Origin: JANQSP01 sp965226095
GTDB lineage: Bacteria > Bdellovibrionota > Bdellovibrionia > Bdellovibrionales > UBA1609
Direction of reading: 5' to 3'
NCBI GenBank assembly: GCA_965226095.1
Contig: OZ245336.1
Location: 1,178,001-1,242,000, forward strand
Length of the DNA: 64,000 nucleotides
The notes beneath the pieces are model-generated. The model was not told the origin of the DNA. It saw only the letters and a program-made list of their open reading frames with translations, and searched no databases. Each line of letters begins with the position of its first letter. Within the stretch, counting starts at the first letter, position 1. Below, one piece after another: positions 16,963 through 25,166 of this stretch. The translations under genes were made by a program, and so were the position numbers.

Positions 16963-19506
16963 TTAAAATGAAAATCCCATTGTAAAATTAAAATTTGATG
17001 GCTTTTCTCCCCATTCTGTTCTAGGTTGAAAAGGAAAACCCATCTCCAAGCGCATAGGTCCTACAGGAGTAATGATTCTCAAACCAGCCCCCCAGTTCCC
17101 TCTAAATTGAGCTCCATTGCTCATATCTGAAAAATTATCAAACACTCTCCCTATATCCACAAATACCACTCCCATCAGACGCATAGCCTGTAAAATGGGA
17201 AATTGAATCTCCAAATTGGTATAAAATTCCTGATGTCCACCGTACACTCGATTGGCCACCCATTCAGGGTTGACATCAACTCCTTTTTGCTGAACCTCCC
17301 TGGCATCCTCTAAAATTGCATTTGATATTTTTCTTGGCCCTATGGAAAAATAATCAAATCCTCTTAGACTATTAATACCACCTAATGTAAACAAACGATC
17401 AAAAGGCATATTCTCTACTCTACCCTTCCAGTCAAAATGACGACTGTATTGTATATTCAACCGAAAAACAAATTCCCAAAAAAGTTTTTGATACCAACGA
17501 AAATTACCTGAAAAGGTAAAATAATCAAATTTACCCAAAATACCAGTGTAGGTTATAGCACCTCGAGAGTAAATACCGGCAGTGGGAAACATTCGATCAT
17601 CTCTGCTATCGTATTCAATGATTCCCTCTATAGGATCCCGAACACCATTAGCTTCTTTAACAGGAAATAAACTACTATCTATTGTATTAAAAAGTTTGAT
17701 TTTTTCTATACGGTAATACAATAGCAATTTTAAGTAATCCGTGATAGAGCGTCCAAGCGTCAACCCAGTACTAATTTTCTGCTCTGAAAATCCTCGATAG
17801 TTAATAGAAGGAAGAGAAAAAGAACATTTTCTTTTAGCCGCCAACAACTCTTCTTGTTTTTGTTTATATATCGGCAGAAGGTCCTTTCCAACCAACCACT
17901 CCCAAAAGCGAACCCAGGTATTTTTCTTTGGCGCTGTTTCTATATATTTTTTTTCAATTTGTTCATATTCTTTACATTCACTAATTAACCCATAAGGAGT
18001 ATCATCCCAGTAATCTACATAAAACTCACCACCTAAGTGCCACTTGGAATCCAAAAAGTAAGGATCAGAAAAGTTCAAACTAATATTTTGTCTCATCTGA
18101 TTTAAATTAACATCCAAACCAATATTATATCCTCTCCCAAAAAGATTTGTTTTATGCACTTTTCCTCTTAATTCAAAACCCATGTAGCCATTGTAGCCAA
18201 TACCACCCTCCAAGATGCCTGTAGTTTCTCGCTCTTTAACAGAGATCTCCATATCGACCAAATCGTCCTGCTTGCTTAATGTTTTAGGTAAAATATTCAC
18301 TTCATCAAAAAAACCCAATCGTTGAATATTCGCAGCGGATTGATTCTTTTTGGTTGTACTATACAAATCCCCTTCAAAAATCCTCATTTCCCTACGAATA
18401 ACTTTATCTCTTGTGTAATCATTTCCCTCTATATGCACTTGTCGAATACTCACTTCTTTCCCTTTTTGAATTTCAAATAAGACATGAATAATATCGTCTT
18501 GACTTTGATCATTAAAAAACCGAGGAATCACATTCACAAAAGCATAACCTTTATCTCCATATTTTGTCTCAATGCTCTTAATATCCCTTTGCATTTTTCC
18601 ATAAGAAAAAACTTCCTCTTCTTTTGTTTTCATATCTTCTTTCAAATAATTGGTACTAAAAATAAGATCTCCCGAAAAATTCATACTACCCACTTTGTAC
18701 TGTTTCCCCTCCTTAATTGAAACAGTAATGAAAATCTCTGTTTGATCCGGAGAAATAAAAATCTTTGGTTTGTCTACATAGACCTGCCAATACCCTTTAT
18801 CCAAATAAATATATTTAACATTATTCATGTCTTTTTCCAGATTATCTGCGCTATAAGCACCTGCACCAGATAAGAAACTTAAGAGATTAGCTTCTCTGGT
18901 AGACATAAATTTTTTTAATTCCTTGGATTCAATAGAATCATTGCCTATAAATTGAATTCTCTTTACTCTGACTTTCTTATTTTCTTTAATCTCGACCATC
19001 AACTGAACTTTACCTGGCTCAGATGTTTTCTCTAATGAATAGGACAATTCTGCCAAATAATAACCTTTCTTTTTATATTCTTCCTGCACTGCCTGAATGG
19101 ATTTTTGAATCTTTTTATGATTTAAAAATTCGTACTCAGAAAAATAAAAAAGATCCTTCAGTTCCTTTTTACTTAATTTTTTATTACCTTTATATATAAT
19201 TTTTTCAACAATAGGTTGCTCCGCCACCTTATAGATCAAAGTGATTGCCCCAGCTTTATTCTTCTGTAATTTTACTTCAACACTTTCAAACCATCCTGTA
19301 TTGAAAATTTGCTGAACATCTTTTCGAACTTGCTGGACTTTATATTGTCTTTTAACCTTAGAGTATATTTTGGAGCGAATAGCCTCTGTTGAAACAATTT
19401 TATTTTCTTTAATTACAATGTTCTGAACCATTGCAGCCTGTGCCAAACTGGACAGCAGAATGAAAAAAACACAAAAAAAGGCACCAAAAAAAAATTTAAA
19501 TTTCAT
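16963..19506 (-). CDS. bamA: Outer-membrane assembly factor BamA
   Basis: The 847-residue protein has a signal peptide (ending LAQA), five POTRA domains over about residues 25-420, and a C-terminal Omp85 barrel with the LRGF motif (INSLRGFDYFSIGPR) and terminal FNFTMGFSF, the aromatic-ended barrel signal. BamA folds and inserts outer-membrane proteins. A long insertion in one barrel loop (about residues 505-560) is rich in Lys and Glu and bounded by a Cys on each side (SECKEYEQ and AKRKCSF), suggesting a disulfide-closed surface or periplasmic loop. First gene of the leftward block. Confidence 0.96.
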   Translation of the reverse strand: MKFKFFFGAFFCVFFILLSSLAQAAMVQNIVIKENKIVSTEAIRSKIYSKVKRQYKVQQVRKDVQQIFNTGWFESVEVKLQKNKAGAITLIYKVAEQPIVEKIIYKGNKKLSKKELKDLFYFSEYEFLNHKKIQKSIQAVQEEYKKKGYYLAELSYSLEKTSEPGKVQLMVEIKENKKVRVKRIQFIGNDSIESKELKKFMSTREANLLSFLSGAGAYSADNLEKDMNNVKYIYLDKGYWQVYVDKPKIFISPDQTEIFITVSIKEGKQYKVGSMNFSGDLIFSTNYLKEDMKTKEEEVFSYGKMQRDIKSIETKYGDKGYAFVNVIPRFFNDQSQDDIIHVLFEIQKGKEVSIRQVHIEGNDYTRDKVIRREMRIFEGDLYSTTKKNQSAANIQRLGFFDEVNILPKTLSKQDDLVDMEISVKERETTGILEGGIGYNGYMGFELRGKVHKTNLFGRGYNIGLDVNLNQMRQNISLNFSDPYFLDSKWHLGGEFYVDYWDDTPYGLISECKEYEQIEKKYIETAPKKNTWVRFWEWLVGKDLLPIYKQKQEELLAAKRKCSFSLPSINYRGFSEQKISTGLTLGRSITDYLKLLLYYRIEKIKLFNTIDSSLFPVKEANGVRDPIEGIIEYDSRDDRMFPTAGIYSRGAITYTGILGKFDYFTFSGNFRWYQKLFWEFVFRLNIQYSRHFDWKGRVENMPFDRLFTLGGINSLRGFDYFSIGPRKISNAILEDAREVQQKGVDVNPEWVANRVYGGHQEFYTNLEIQFPILQAMRLMGVVFVDIGRVFDNFSDMSNGAQFRGNWGAGLRIITPVGPMRLEMGFPFQPRTEWGEKPSNFNFTMGFSF

Positions 19507-19750
19507 AACTATTTCTTTATTATTTAACGTAGGAGATATCCCTTAAAATCAACATAATACATTTAAACAGATTATTTCTTTCATAATAATGGTTTATAGC
19601 TGTTTTCAAACACCTAAGACAATCATTTATTTGTGTATTTAAATATGAATTATTTACACTATCTAACTGAAAGACTGAGACATTTAAAAAGTATGACACT
19701 TTGTGGTAAATATTTCCTACCAGCCATTTCCAGTTAATAATACATAAGTA

Positions 19751-20749
19751 ATGGCTTTAACACTCAAAAACCTGGAAAAACAATTATCTCAAAAACAAGC
19801 TCCCCGCTTGTATTTCATTATGGGGCCTGAATTATTTTTCATTAAGAACAGCCTAAACATGATTAAAACCCGATCCTTATCAAAACAATCCTATGATTTT
19901 AATTATGAAGTATTTAGAGCTGGAGAGATGTCTATAGAAAAACTTCAGGAAGCTGCTGAAAGTTTGCCGGTATTTTCTGAAAAACGAATCATTATCTGTG
20001 AAGAAGCTCATCGATTTAAAGAAACAGATTGGAAATATATAGAGCCTTTACTAAAAGACAAAGCAGATCATTGTATTATTGTGTTTGTTTCCGAAATTCC
20101 TGATAAGAGAAAAAAGATTATTAAACTACTGAGCCAACATTGTAAAATTATCTCTGCTCAAAAAGCCAAAGAGAGTGAACTACCCACATGGATACAATGG
20201 ATGGCCAAACAACAGGGCTTAAATTTTTCAAACTCTGCTGTGCAGATCCTCAAGGAACATGCCGGTCATGATTTAATGTCCTTGGAAAATGAAATAAAAA
20301 AAATTAAAAACTTTTCAAATGATAAAACAGAAATTTCAATGGAAGATGTTTTAAAAATTGTCCCCAGAACCCGGCCTGAAAATATCTTTGCTCTTTCCAG
20401 GGCTATCGGTAATAAAAATCTCTCTTCCGCTTTGTCATGTTTGGCTCGTTTGTTAGAGGACAATCAAAGCGCGATCGGTGCTTTAGCTTTAATTATACGG
20501 CATATACGAATTTTGGCCAGAGTTAAGGAAGGATTGAAGAGGGGCTACACTTTACAAACCATCAGTGCCAAGACTGGTGTGCCTCATTTCTTTATTGCAG
20601 ACTATAAAAAAGAGGCAAGCAATTGGACAGAAAAAAAAATTATTTCCACACTGGAATCCTTACAAGCAACAGATAAAGCACTGAAGTCTTCGCCCCTATC
20701 TTCTCATATATGGCTGGAAAATTTTATTATTAAAACCTGTTCAATTTAA
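19751..20749 (+). CDS. holA: DNA polymerase III delta subunit HolA
   Basis: HolA opens the beta clamp in the clamp-loader complex. The 332-residue protein shows the family pattern: LYFIMGPELFFIKNSLNMI near the start, VFRAGEMSIEKLQEAAESLPVFSEKRIIIC, IIVFVSEIPDKRKKI, a middle AGHDLMSLENEIKKI, and C-terminal NIFALSRAIGNKN. No clear Shine-Dalgarno precedes the ATG. It is divergent from bamA across 244 bases in which no certain promoter was found. Confidence 0.9.
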   Translation: MALTLKNLEKQLSQKQAPRLYFIMGPELFFIKNSLNMIKTRSLSKQSYDFNYEVFRAGEMSIEKLQEAAESLPVFSEKRIIICEEAHRFKETDWKYIEPLLKDKADHCIIVFVSEIPDKRKKIIKLLSQHCKIISAQKAKESELPTWIQWMAKQQGLNFSNSAVQILKEHAGHDLMSLENEIKKIKNFSNDKTEISMEDVLKIVPRTRPENIFALSRAIGNKNLSSALSCLARLLEDNQSAIGALALIIRHIRILARVKEGLKRGYTLQTISAKTGVPHFFIADYKKEASNWTEKKIISTLESLQATDKALKSSPLSSHIWLENFIIKTCSI

Positions 20750-21205
20750 ATAAAAATATATATTTCTGGAGCTTATAGCCATCCTCGTGAAAAGTGTATC
20801 AACCCTATATAACTTCATTTTATTGATCATATTTCTGATACCGAAAAAAAGTAAATTTATTATGATTTGCACAAAGCAATCTTAAGTTATCGATCTTAAG
20901 ATTCAAACCTCTCAAATATAGATAAAAATTTAAAGAACTAAACAATTAATATTTATATGCTATGTGTTTCCAATAAAAAAATCTTGACAATATTTTTGAC
21001 ACTTATACTTCGCTGTGGTTGCTTTTTATATACCATCCGAATGTTTTTGAAACTTTAAAGATTAAACAACTAGTGTATGAAGCTATAGAGTGGTTTTAAA
21101 GCAAAGCTGTGAGTAAGTTCCAATCTTATAAAAAACTCCTTTTAAAAACCCATGTTATATTGTTTTTGTTTAAAAAAATAATTACCAACAAAGGAGATAT
21201 TTTTT
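20750..21205. other. 456-base intergenic stretch between holA and the HNH-associated gene
   Basis: No ORF of note on either strand. It is AT-rich. TTGACA occurs at 20984-20989 with TATACT at 21004-21009, but the spacing of 14 bases is too short for a confident promoter. The end holds a strong AAAGGAG ribosome-binding site for the ATG at 21206. Confidence 0.5.
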
Positions 21206-22138
21206 ATGTATACACAACAAGAAAAACAAAATGGAAGAGCTGACTGGACCCCTGCTTTCACTGGGGTGACGGTAAATACAAGGATGACAAAAAATACAGG
21301 AATGGCTACAACTGCAAATACAAATTTAAAAAAGCTCAGTAATGATCAACTACTTTCACAGACAAAAAACCTAGTGCAAAAAGAAAGACAAATTAATGTC
21401 TTTGTGCTTCAGCATTTGCAGGAAATAGAAAAAAGAAAACTCTATTTAGATAGAGGCTTTCCCAGTCTTTTTGAATATGCCATTAAAGAGCTTGGCTATA
21501 GTCACAGTGCAGCTTATAGAAGAATTAAAGCCATGAGATTATGTCGCGATATACCGCAAGCCACATCAAAAATAAAAACAGGTAATTTGAATTTAACAAC
21601 AGCTTCACAGTTACAAACTTTTTTTGAGAAGAAAAAAAGAAAAGATAAAATACAAATTCTGAAAACAGCCAATATGCTTAAAACAAACAATAAAGAGAGG
21701 TGCAATGTACAGTCTACTTACCTGCCGGCAGCTGGGTGCGTTAATGATAATACAGATAAAGATGGAAAAAAAGAGAGCAAACAAGAAGACAAGACACCAG
21801 TTGAGTTAGATTCCACTCAAAAATTGAATTTAATAAAAAAAGCAGAAAATCAGTCCAGTCGTGAATTGGAAAAGACCCTTTTTGATATAGACCCTGAAGT
21901 GTGTAATGAAAGAGAAAAAGTTAGAAATATCAATAGTGATAAAGTAGAAATAAAAGTCATTTTGGACAAAGATTCACAGCAAAAACTAGAGGATTTAAAA
22001 AAACTCTTATCCCACAAAAATCCCAATATGTCTTATGGGGAGCTAATTGCCATACTAGCAGAATTAGGTTTAAACAAATACGATCCTAAAAGAAAAATAA
22101 ACAAGAAAAATGACCGGCTTCCTGCTTGCTTTAACTGA
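21206..22138 (+). pseudogene. N-terminal part of an HNH endonuclease-family gene, cut off by a palindrome
   Basis: The 310-residue product has a conserved helical region from about residue 35 (LSNDQLLSQTKNLVQKER, then YLDRGFPSLFEYAIKELGYS and AAYRRIKAMRL), as found upstream of HNH nuclease domains in a common deltaproteobacterial family. VEIKVILDKDSQQKLEDLKKLLSH near residue 250 is the linker preceding the HNH domain. The stop codon lies inside a 45-bp palindrome, and the expected HNH domain follows at 22171-22464 in another frame. The start at 21206 is supported by AAAGGAG 9 bases upstream, but residues 11-25 come from a dispersed repeat (21240-21285). Without the nuclease domain it is probably inactive as an endonuclease; it could still bind DNA. 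Confidence 0.7.
21240..21285 (+). repeat. Dispersed CCTGCTTTC repeat inserted in coding sequence
   Basis: GCTGACTGGACCCCTGCTTTCACTGGGGTGACG (written here only as landmarks: CCCCTGCTTTC, then CTGGGGTGACG) is a short palindromic repeat, with relatives at 22500-22521 and 22609-22637. In this copy it is in frame near the N-terminus of the HNH-associated protein. Confidence 0.6.
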
Positions 22139-22169
22139 AAGCTCTTAGAGAGCTTTCAGTTAAAGCAAG
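22125..22169. repeat. 45-bp palindrome splitting the HNH gene
   Basis: Perfect 21-bp arms around a 3-base centre (TAG). The left arm starts CTTGCTTTAACTG and contains the stop codon of the upstream part. No T-tract follows. Removing it and a few flanking bases would bring the N-terminal part close to the HNH part, so it looks like an insertion. Confidence 0.85.
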
Positions 22170-22170
22170 T

Positions 22171-22464
22171 ACACCTAAAAGAAAACCAGAAAAAATAACT
22201 GATAAAACAACAAAAAAATTCTTAATGCAAAAATCCACCAGATATATTCCTTCAGTAGTGAGACATCATGTATGGATGAGAGATCAGGGACAATGCACTT
22301 ATGTATGTCCAAAGACAAAAAGAAGGTGCTCATCTAATCATCTGTTGCAGATAGATCATATAAAGCCATTTTCTCTATGTGGTACACATGAAGCTGATAA
22401 TTTGAGATTACTTTGTGCCAATCATAATCAATTTGTTTTTTCTAGGTATCAGAAATATGGGTAA
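22171..22464 (+). pseudogene. Detached HNH nuclease domain
   Basis: The frame is open from 22171 (TPKRKPEKITDK, without a start) and has its first ATG at 22225. It encodes RYIPSVVRHHVWMRDQGQC, CSSNHLLQIDHIKPF and NLRLLCANHN, the complete HNH motif (the two His of DH and NHN and zinc Cys residues). In intact relatives this follows the helical region now found at 21206-22138 in another frame. It could be translated alone as a 79-residue protein from 22225, but there is no ribosome-binding site. It is most likely the broken 3' end of one gene. Confidence 0.75.
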
Positions 22465-22499
22465 AGAATATGCATCTCTGTGAAAATGAGATCCAACTT

Positions 22500-22521
22500 T
22501 CTGGATTCCTGCTTTCAAGGG
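22500..22521 (+). repeat. Partial CCTGCTTTC repeat
   Basis: TCTGGATTCCTGCTTTCAAGG, a degenerate copy of the repeat at 21240 and 22609. The 3' palindromic half is lost. Confidence 0.5.
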
Positions 22522-22556
22522 AAAGAAATGCTCAGTAAAGATACATTGATTGTAGA

Positions 22557-22596
22557 GCTAAACAGGAAAAGTCCCTAAGGACTGTTCCTGTTTAGC
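22557..22596. repeat. 40-bp palindrome with one mismatch
   Basis: GCTAAACAGGAA and TTCCTGTTTAGC pair, extended by AGTCC/GGACT with one internal mismatch. It lies between the HNH fragment and rpsT. No T-tract. Confidence 0.7.
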
Positions 22597-22608
22597 CATT
22601 GTTTAAGA

Positions 22609-22637
22609 TACTGGATGCCTGCTTTCGCAGGCATGAC
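22609..22637 (+). repeat. Palindromic CCTGCTTTCGCAGG repeat
   Basis: GATGCCTGC, TTTC and GCAGGCATGACG form a short hairpin repeat; full copy of the family at 21240 and 22500. It sits about 25 bases past the rpsT stop and may also act in its 3' region. Confidence 0.65.
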
Positions 22638-22662
22638 GAGTATTTATATAATCAGTATCCCG

Positions 22663-22923
22663 CTATAACGCATTAACTAATACGGATAAGCGGGACTTTT
22701 TTCGACTGGCTTTATTTCTATGATGAACGCCTTTTCTAACAGACATTTCCATCTCTTTGTTAAAAACCTTTAAACAATCAATAGCAGCTGTCTTATCTTT
22801 TTTCTCCAACAATTCATGTAAAGATTTTTCCAAAGTACGAAGACGACTGCGACGACTCTTCCTAATTAAATTGGTCCGGATCGTCTGACGAATTCTTTTT
22901 TTTGCAGATTTGTGATTAGCCAA
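22663..22923 (-). CDS. rpsT: 30S ribosomal protein S20
   Basis: S20 binds 16S rRNA early in 30S assembly. From a TTG at 22923 the protein is 86 residues, beginning (M)ANHKSAKKRIRQ and ending RLSVLVNAL, the expected length and termini. AAGGAG lies 9 bases upstream of the TTG. The frame is open 48 codons further upstream, but that extension has no S20 homology. A UUG start is also used by E. coli rpsT, where it is tied to autoregulation, so the same may hold here. Divergent from murJ. Confidence 0.95.
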   Translation of the reverse strand: MANHKSAKKRIRQTIRTNLIRKSRRSRLRTLEKSLHELLEKKDKTAAIDCLKVFNKEMEMSVRKGVHHRNKASRKKSRLSVLVNAL

Positions 22924-23035
22924 AAGCAAAGACTCCTTGTAAATAGCGTTAAAAGAAGAGTATGCTACCATAAACTCGTCCGGCTGTGCAAACCCTGAAA
23001 ACAGTCTTTGAAAGTAGCAGAAAGAACCCGTGAAT

Positions 23036-24691
23036 ATGGCTTTTTTTTCAAAATTTTTAAAACGCAATCAACAACCTGACAAGAAAAACAAAAAAGTTGT
23101 GCTTTCAGCTCTGCTAATGGCAACCGGTACACTCATCTCACGAATTTTAGGATTAATAAGGGATATGGCGATTGCCGCCTTTTTTACCCGTACAGAAACA
23201 GACGCCTTTTTTGTCGCTTTTCGTATCCCTAATTTCTCTCGAAGATTTATAGGGGAAGGCGCTCTCACTATCAGCTTCATTCCCATTTTTATCAGTAATC
23301 TAACTGGATCTCAATCATCCAAAACAGAACAAAATACCATTCAGGCAAAAAATTTTATGAATAGCATTTACACTATTCTACTGGCACTCGTATCCATCAT
23401 CACTGTACTGGGTATCTTATTTACGGAGCCCCTGTTGAATTGGCTTTTCACAGACACTTCTTATGCAGAAGTAGAAGGTAAAATGAACATGACTATCATC
23501 ATGGCCAAGCTTCTGTTTATTTACCTGTTCTTAGTCACTATGTACGCATATTTAACAGCTATCGCCAATGCTTTAGGCCGATTCTTCATTCCTGCATTAG
23601 CTCCCGCATTTCTCAACATTGGAATGATTGCCTTTTCTTTTTTACCTAAGGAAAATATGGAAATTCCTCCCATACTTCTATGTTACGGAGTATTGATAGG
23701 AGGTGTACTACAAGTAGCACTGACAGCAGGGCTTTTGTGGAAAATGAAGTTTTTACCTACTCTCTCTTTTTCGTTTCCAACTAAAAACCTAAAGCTCATG
23801 GCCAGCAACTTTTTTCCAGGTATCTTAGGAGTAGGTGGTTTTGCCATTATTGGCCTACTCAACCTGTATTTTTCCGGCCTGCTAGAAGAAGGTACGCATA
23901 CTTTTATTTACTACGGAGATCGCCTGCTGGAATTACCTCGCTCTCTTATCGCTATTAGTATGGGAACAGCTCTATTGCCCAGTCTGTCCTATATGCTGGC
24001 CAATGAACAAAAAAAAGCTATGATCAATATGGCCGCTCATCAAAGAGATATTCTCCTTTTTCTCATTTTACCCTGTGCTTTAGGTTTTTACTATCTGGGT
24101 CTGCCCATTGTGGAAGTACTGTTTCAAAGAGGACACTTTACATCCTATACATCCTATAAAACCAATGAGGTCTTACAAATTTATTCCGTCCTACTCATTA
24201 CATCCTCTTTGTCTCGTGTCCTGGCTACCTGCTTTTATGCCATTAAAAATACCTGGTATCCCGCCTTGACCACTCTTCTATATATTTCGTTTCACTGGCT
24301 ACTAACACCCCACCTGATTCAACATTTTGAACTCAAAGGCTTAGTATGGGCTACTGTTATTTCCAATGCCTTTCTGATGTGTCTTCTTATTGGAGCTTAC
24401 CCTTTCTTTATAGGAAGCTTATGTGTCTGGAGATCCACAAAGAGACTATTATACTCCATTCCTGCCCTAATAATATTCAGCCTGTACCTACACTTCACTT
24501 TTGATTTTTTAACAGAATGGCTCAGCAACCGATTTTTTGAAATAGAAACAGCAAAAGGATGTTCTCTATTCTTTGTTATTATTTCATCTATTGTATTATA
24601 TTTTGGTATCAGTGCCCTTTTACGGATTCCACAAGCTAAAGAATGTATCCAATTATTTAAACAAAAGTTTAATAAAAGGAACAATACATGA
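23036..24691 (+). CDS. murJ: Lipid II flippase MurJ
   Basis: A MviN/MurJ protein of about 551 residues with some 14 membrane helices. Family landmarks: LMATGTLISRILGLIRDMAIAAFF near the start (positive Arg in the first helices), AFRIPNFSRRFIGEGAL, and later GDRLLELPRSLIAISMGTALLPSLS. MurJ moves lipid II across the inner membrane for peptidoglycan synthesis. The ATG at 23036 is preferred to the GTG at 23030. Its stop overlaps the ybeY start (ATGA). Confidence 0.94.
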   Translation: MAFFSKFLKRNQQPDKKNKKVVLSALLMATGTLISRILGLIRDMAIAAFFTRTETDAFFVAFRIPNFSRRFIGEGALTISFIPIFISNLTGSQSSKTEQNTIQAKNFMNSIYTILLALVSIITVLGILFTEPLLNWLFTDTSYAEVEGKMNMTIIMAKLLFIYLFLVTMYAYLTAIANALGRFFIPALAPAFLNIGMIAFSFLPKENMEIPPILLCYGVLIGGVLQVALTAGLLWKMKFLPTLSFSFPTKNLKLMASNFFPGILGVGGFAIIGLLNLYFSGLLEEGTHTFIYYGDRLLELPRSLIAISMGTALLPSLSYMLANEQKKAMINMAAHQRDILLFLILPCALGFYYLGLPIVEVLFQRGHFTSYTSYKTNEVLQIYSVLLITSSLSRVLATCFYAIKNTWYPALTTLLYISFHWLLTPHLIQHFELKGLVWATVISNAFLMCLLIGAYPFFIGSLCVWRSTKRLLYSIPALIIFSLYLHFTFDFLTEWLSNRFFEIETAKGCSLFFVIISSIVLYFGISALLRIPQAKECIQLFKQKFNKRNNT

Positions 24692-25155
24692 AGATCGAAA
24701 TTGTTTCCAGATTGCCGGTAAAAACAAGTTTAAAAAAAATAAAATTTACACAAATAAAACAATGGATAAAGTCTGTTTGTAAGGAATTAAAAAAACATCC
24801 TCTTACCCAGGATCAACTTACTCAGTTAAAAAAAGATCTGCGCATTGTTTTTGTAGACAAAGAAGAAATGCAAAGATTGAATAAACAGTTCAGAAAAAAA
24901 GATAAAGCAACAGATGTTTTAAGTTTTGCACCAACAGAAGATTCCACAATGGGAGAACTTGTTTTATGTTGGGTGGTAATATGTGAAAAAGCTAAAAAAA
25001 AAACACCAACAATACCTTTATCTGAATGGCTGCAATGGCTAACCCTTCATGGCCTGTTACACTTGCTGGGTTTTGAACATGAACAAGGAGGTTGGAAAGC
25101 CCGCAAAATGTATCAACTGCAGGAACAAATATTTGAAAAAATAAAAAAAAAATGA
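24688..25155 (+). CDS. ybeY: Endoribonuclease YbeY
   Basis: YbeY is a zinc-dependent RNase in 16S rRNA 3' maturation and ribosome quality control. The 155-residue protein has LNKQFRKKDKATDVLSFA near residue 67 and the metal-binding HGLLHLLGFEH motif (three His) near residue 115. Length is normal. Translationally coupled to murJ by the ATGA overlap. A role in trimming the free-standing 16S precursor seen at 29886-31641 is possible but only by analogy. Confidence 0.94.
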   Translation: MKIEIVSRLPVKTSLKKIKFTQIKQWIKSVCKELKKHPLTQDQLTQLKKDLRIVFVDKEEMQRLNKQFRKKDKATDVLSFAPTEDSTMGELVLCWVVICEKAKKKTPTIPLSEWLQWLTLHGLLHLLGFEHEQGGWKARKMYQLQEQIFEKIKKK

Positions 25156-25166
25156 GATAAGCAACT

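Noticed and set aside
7711..19506. Sigma-54 (-24/-12) promoter for PilR in this cluster
   Set aside because: No TGGCAC-N5-TTGC-like site was noticed, and no pilin gene is present here.
20984..21009. Promoter for the HNH-associated gene
   Set aside because: TTGACA and TATACT are present but only 14 bases apart, too short for a sigma-70 promoter.
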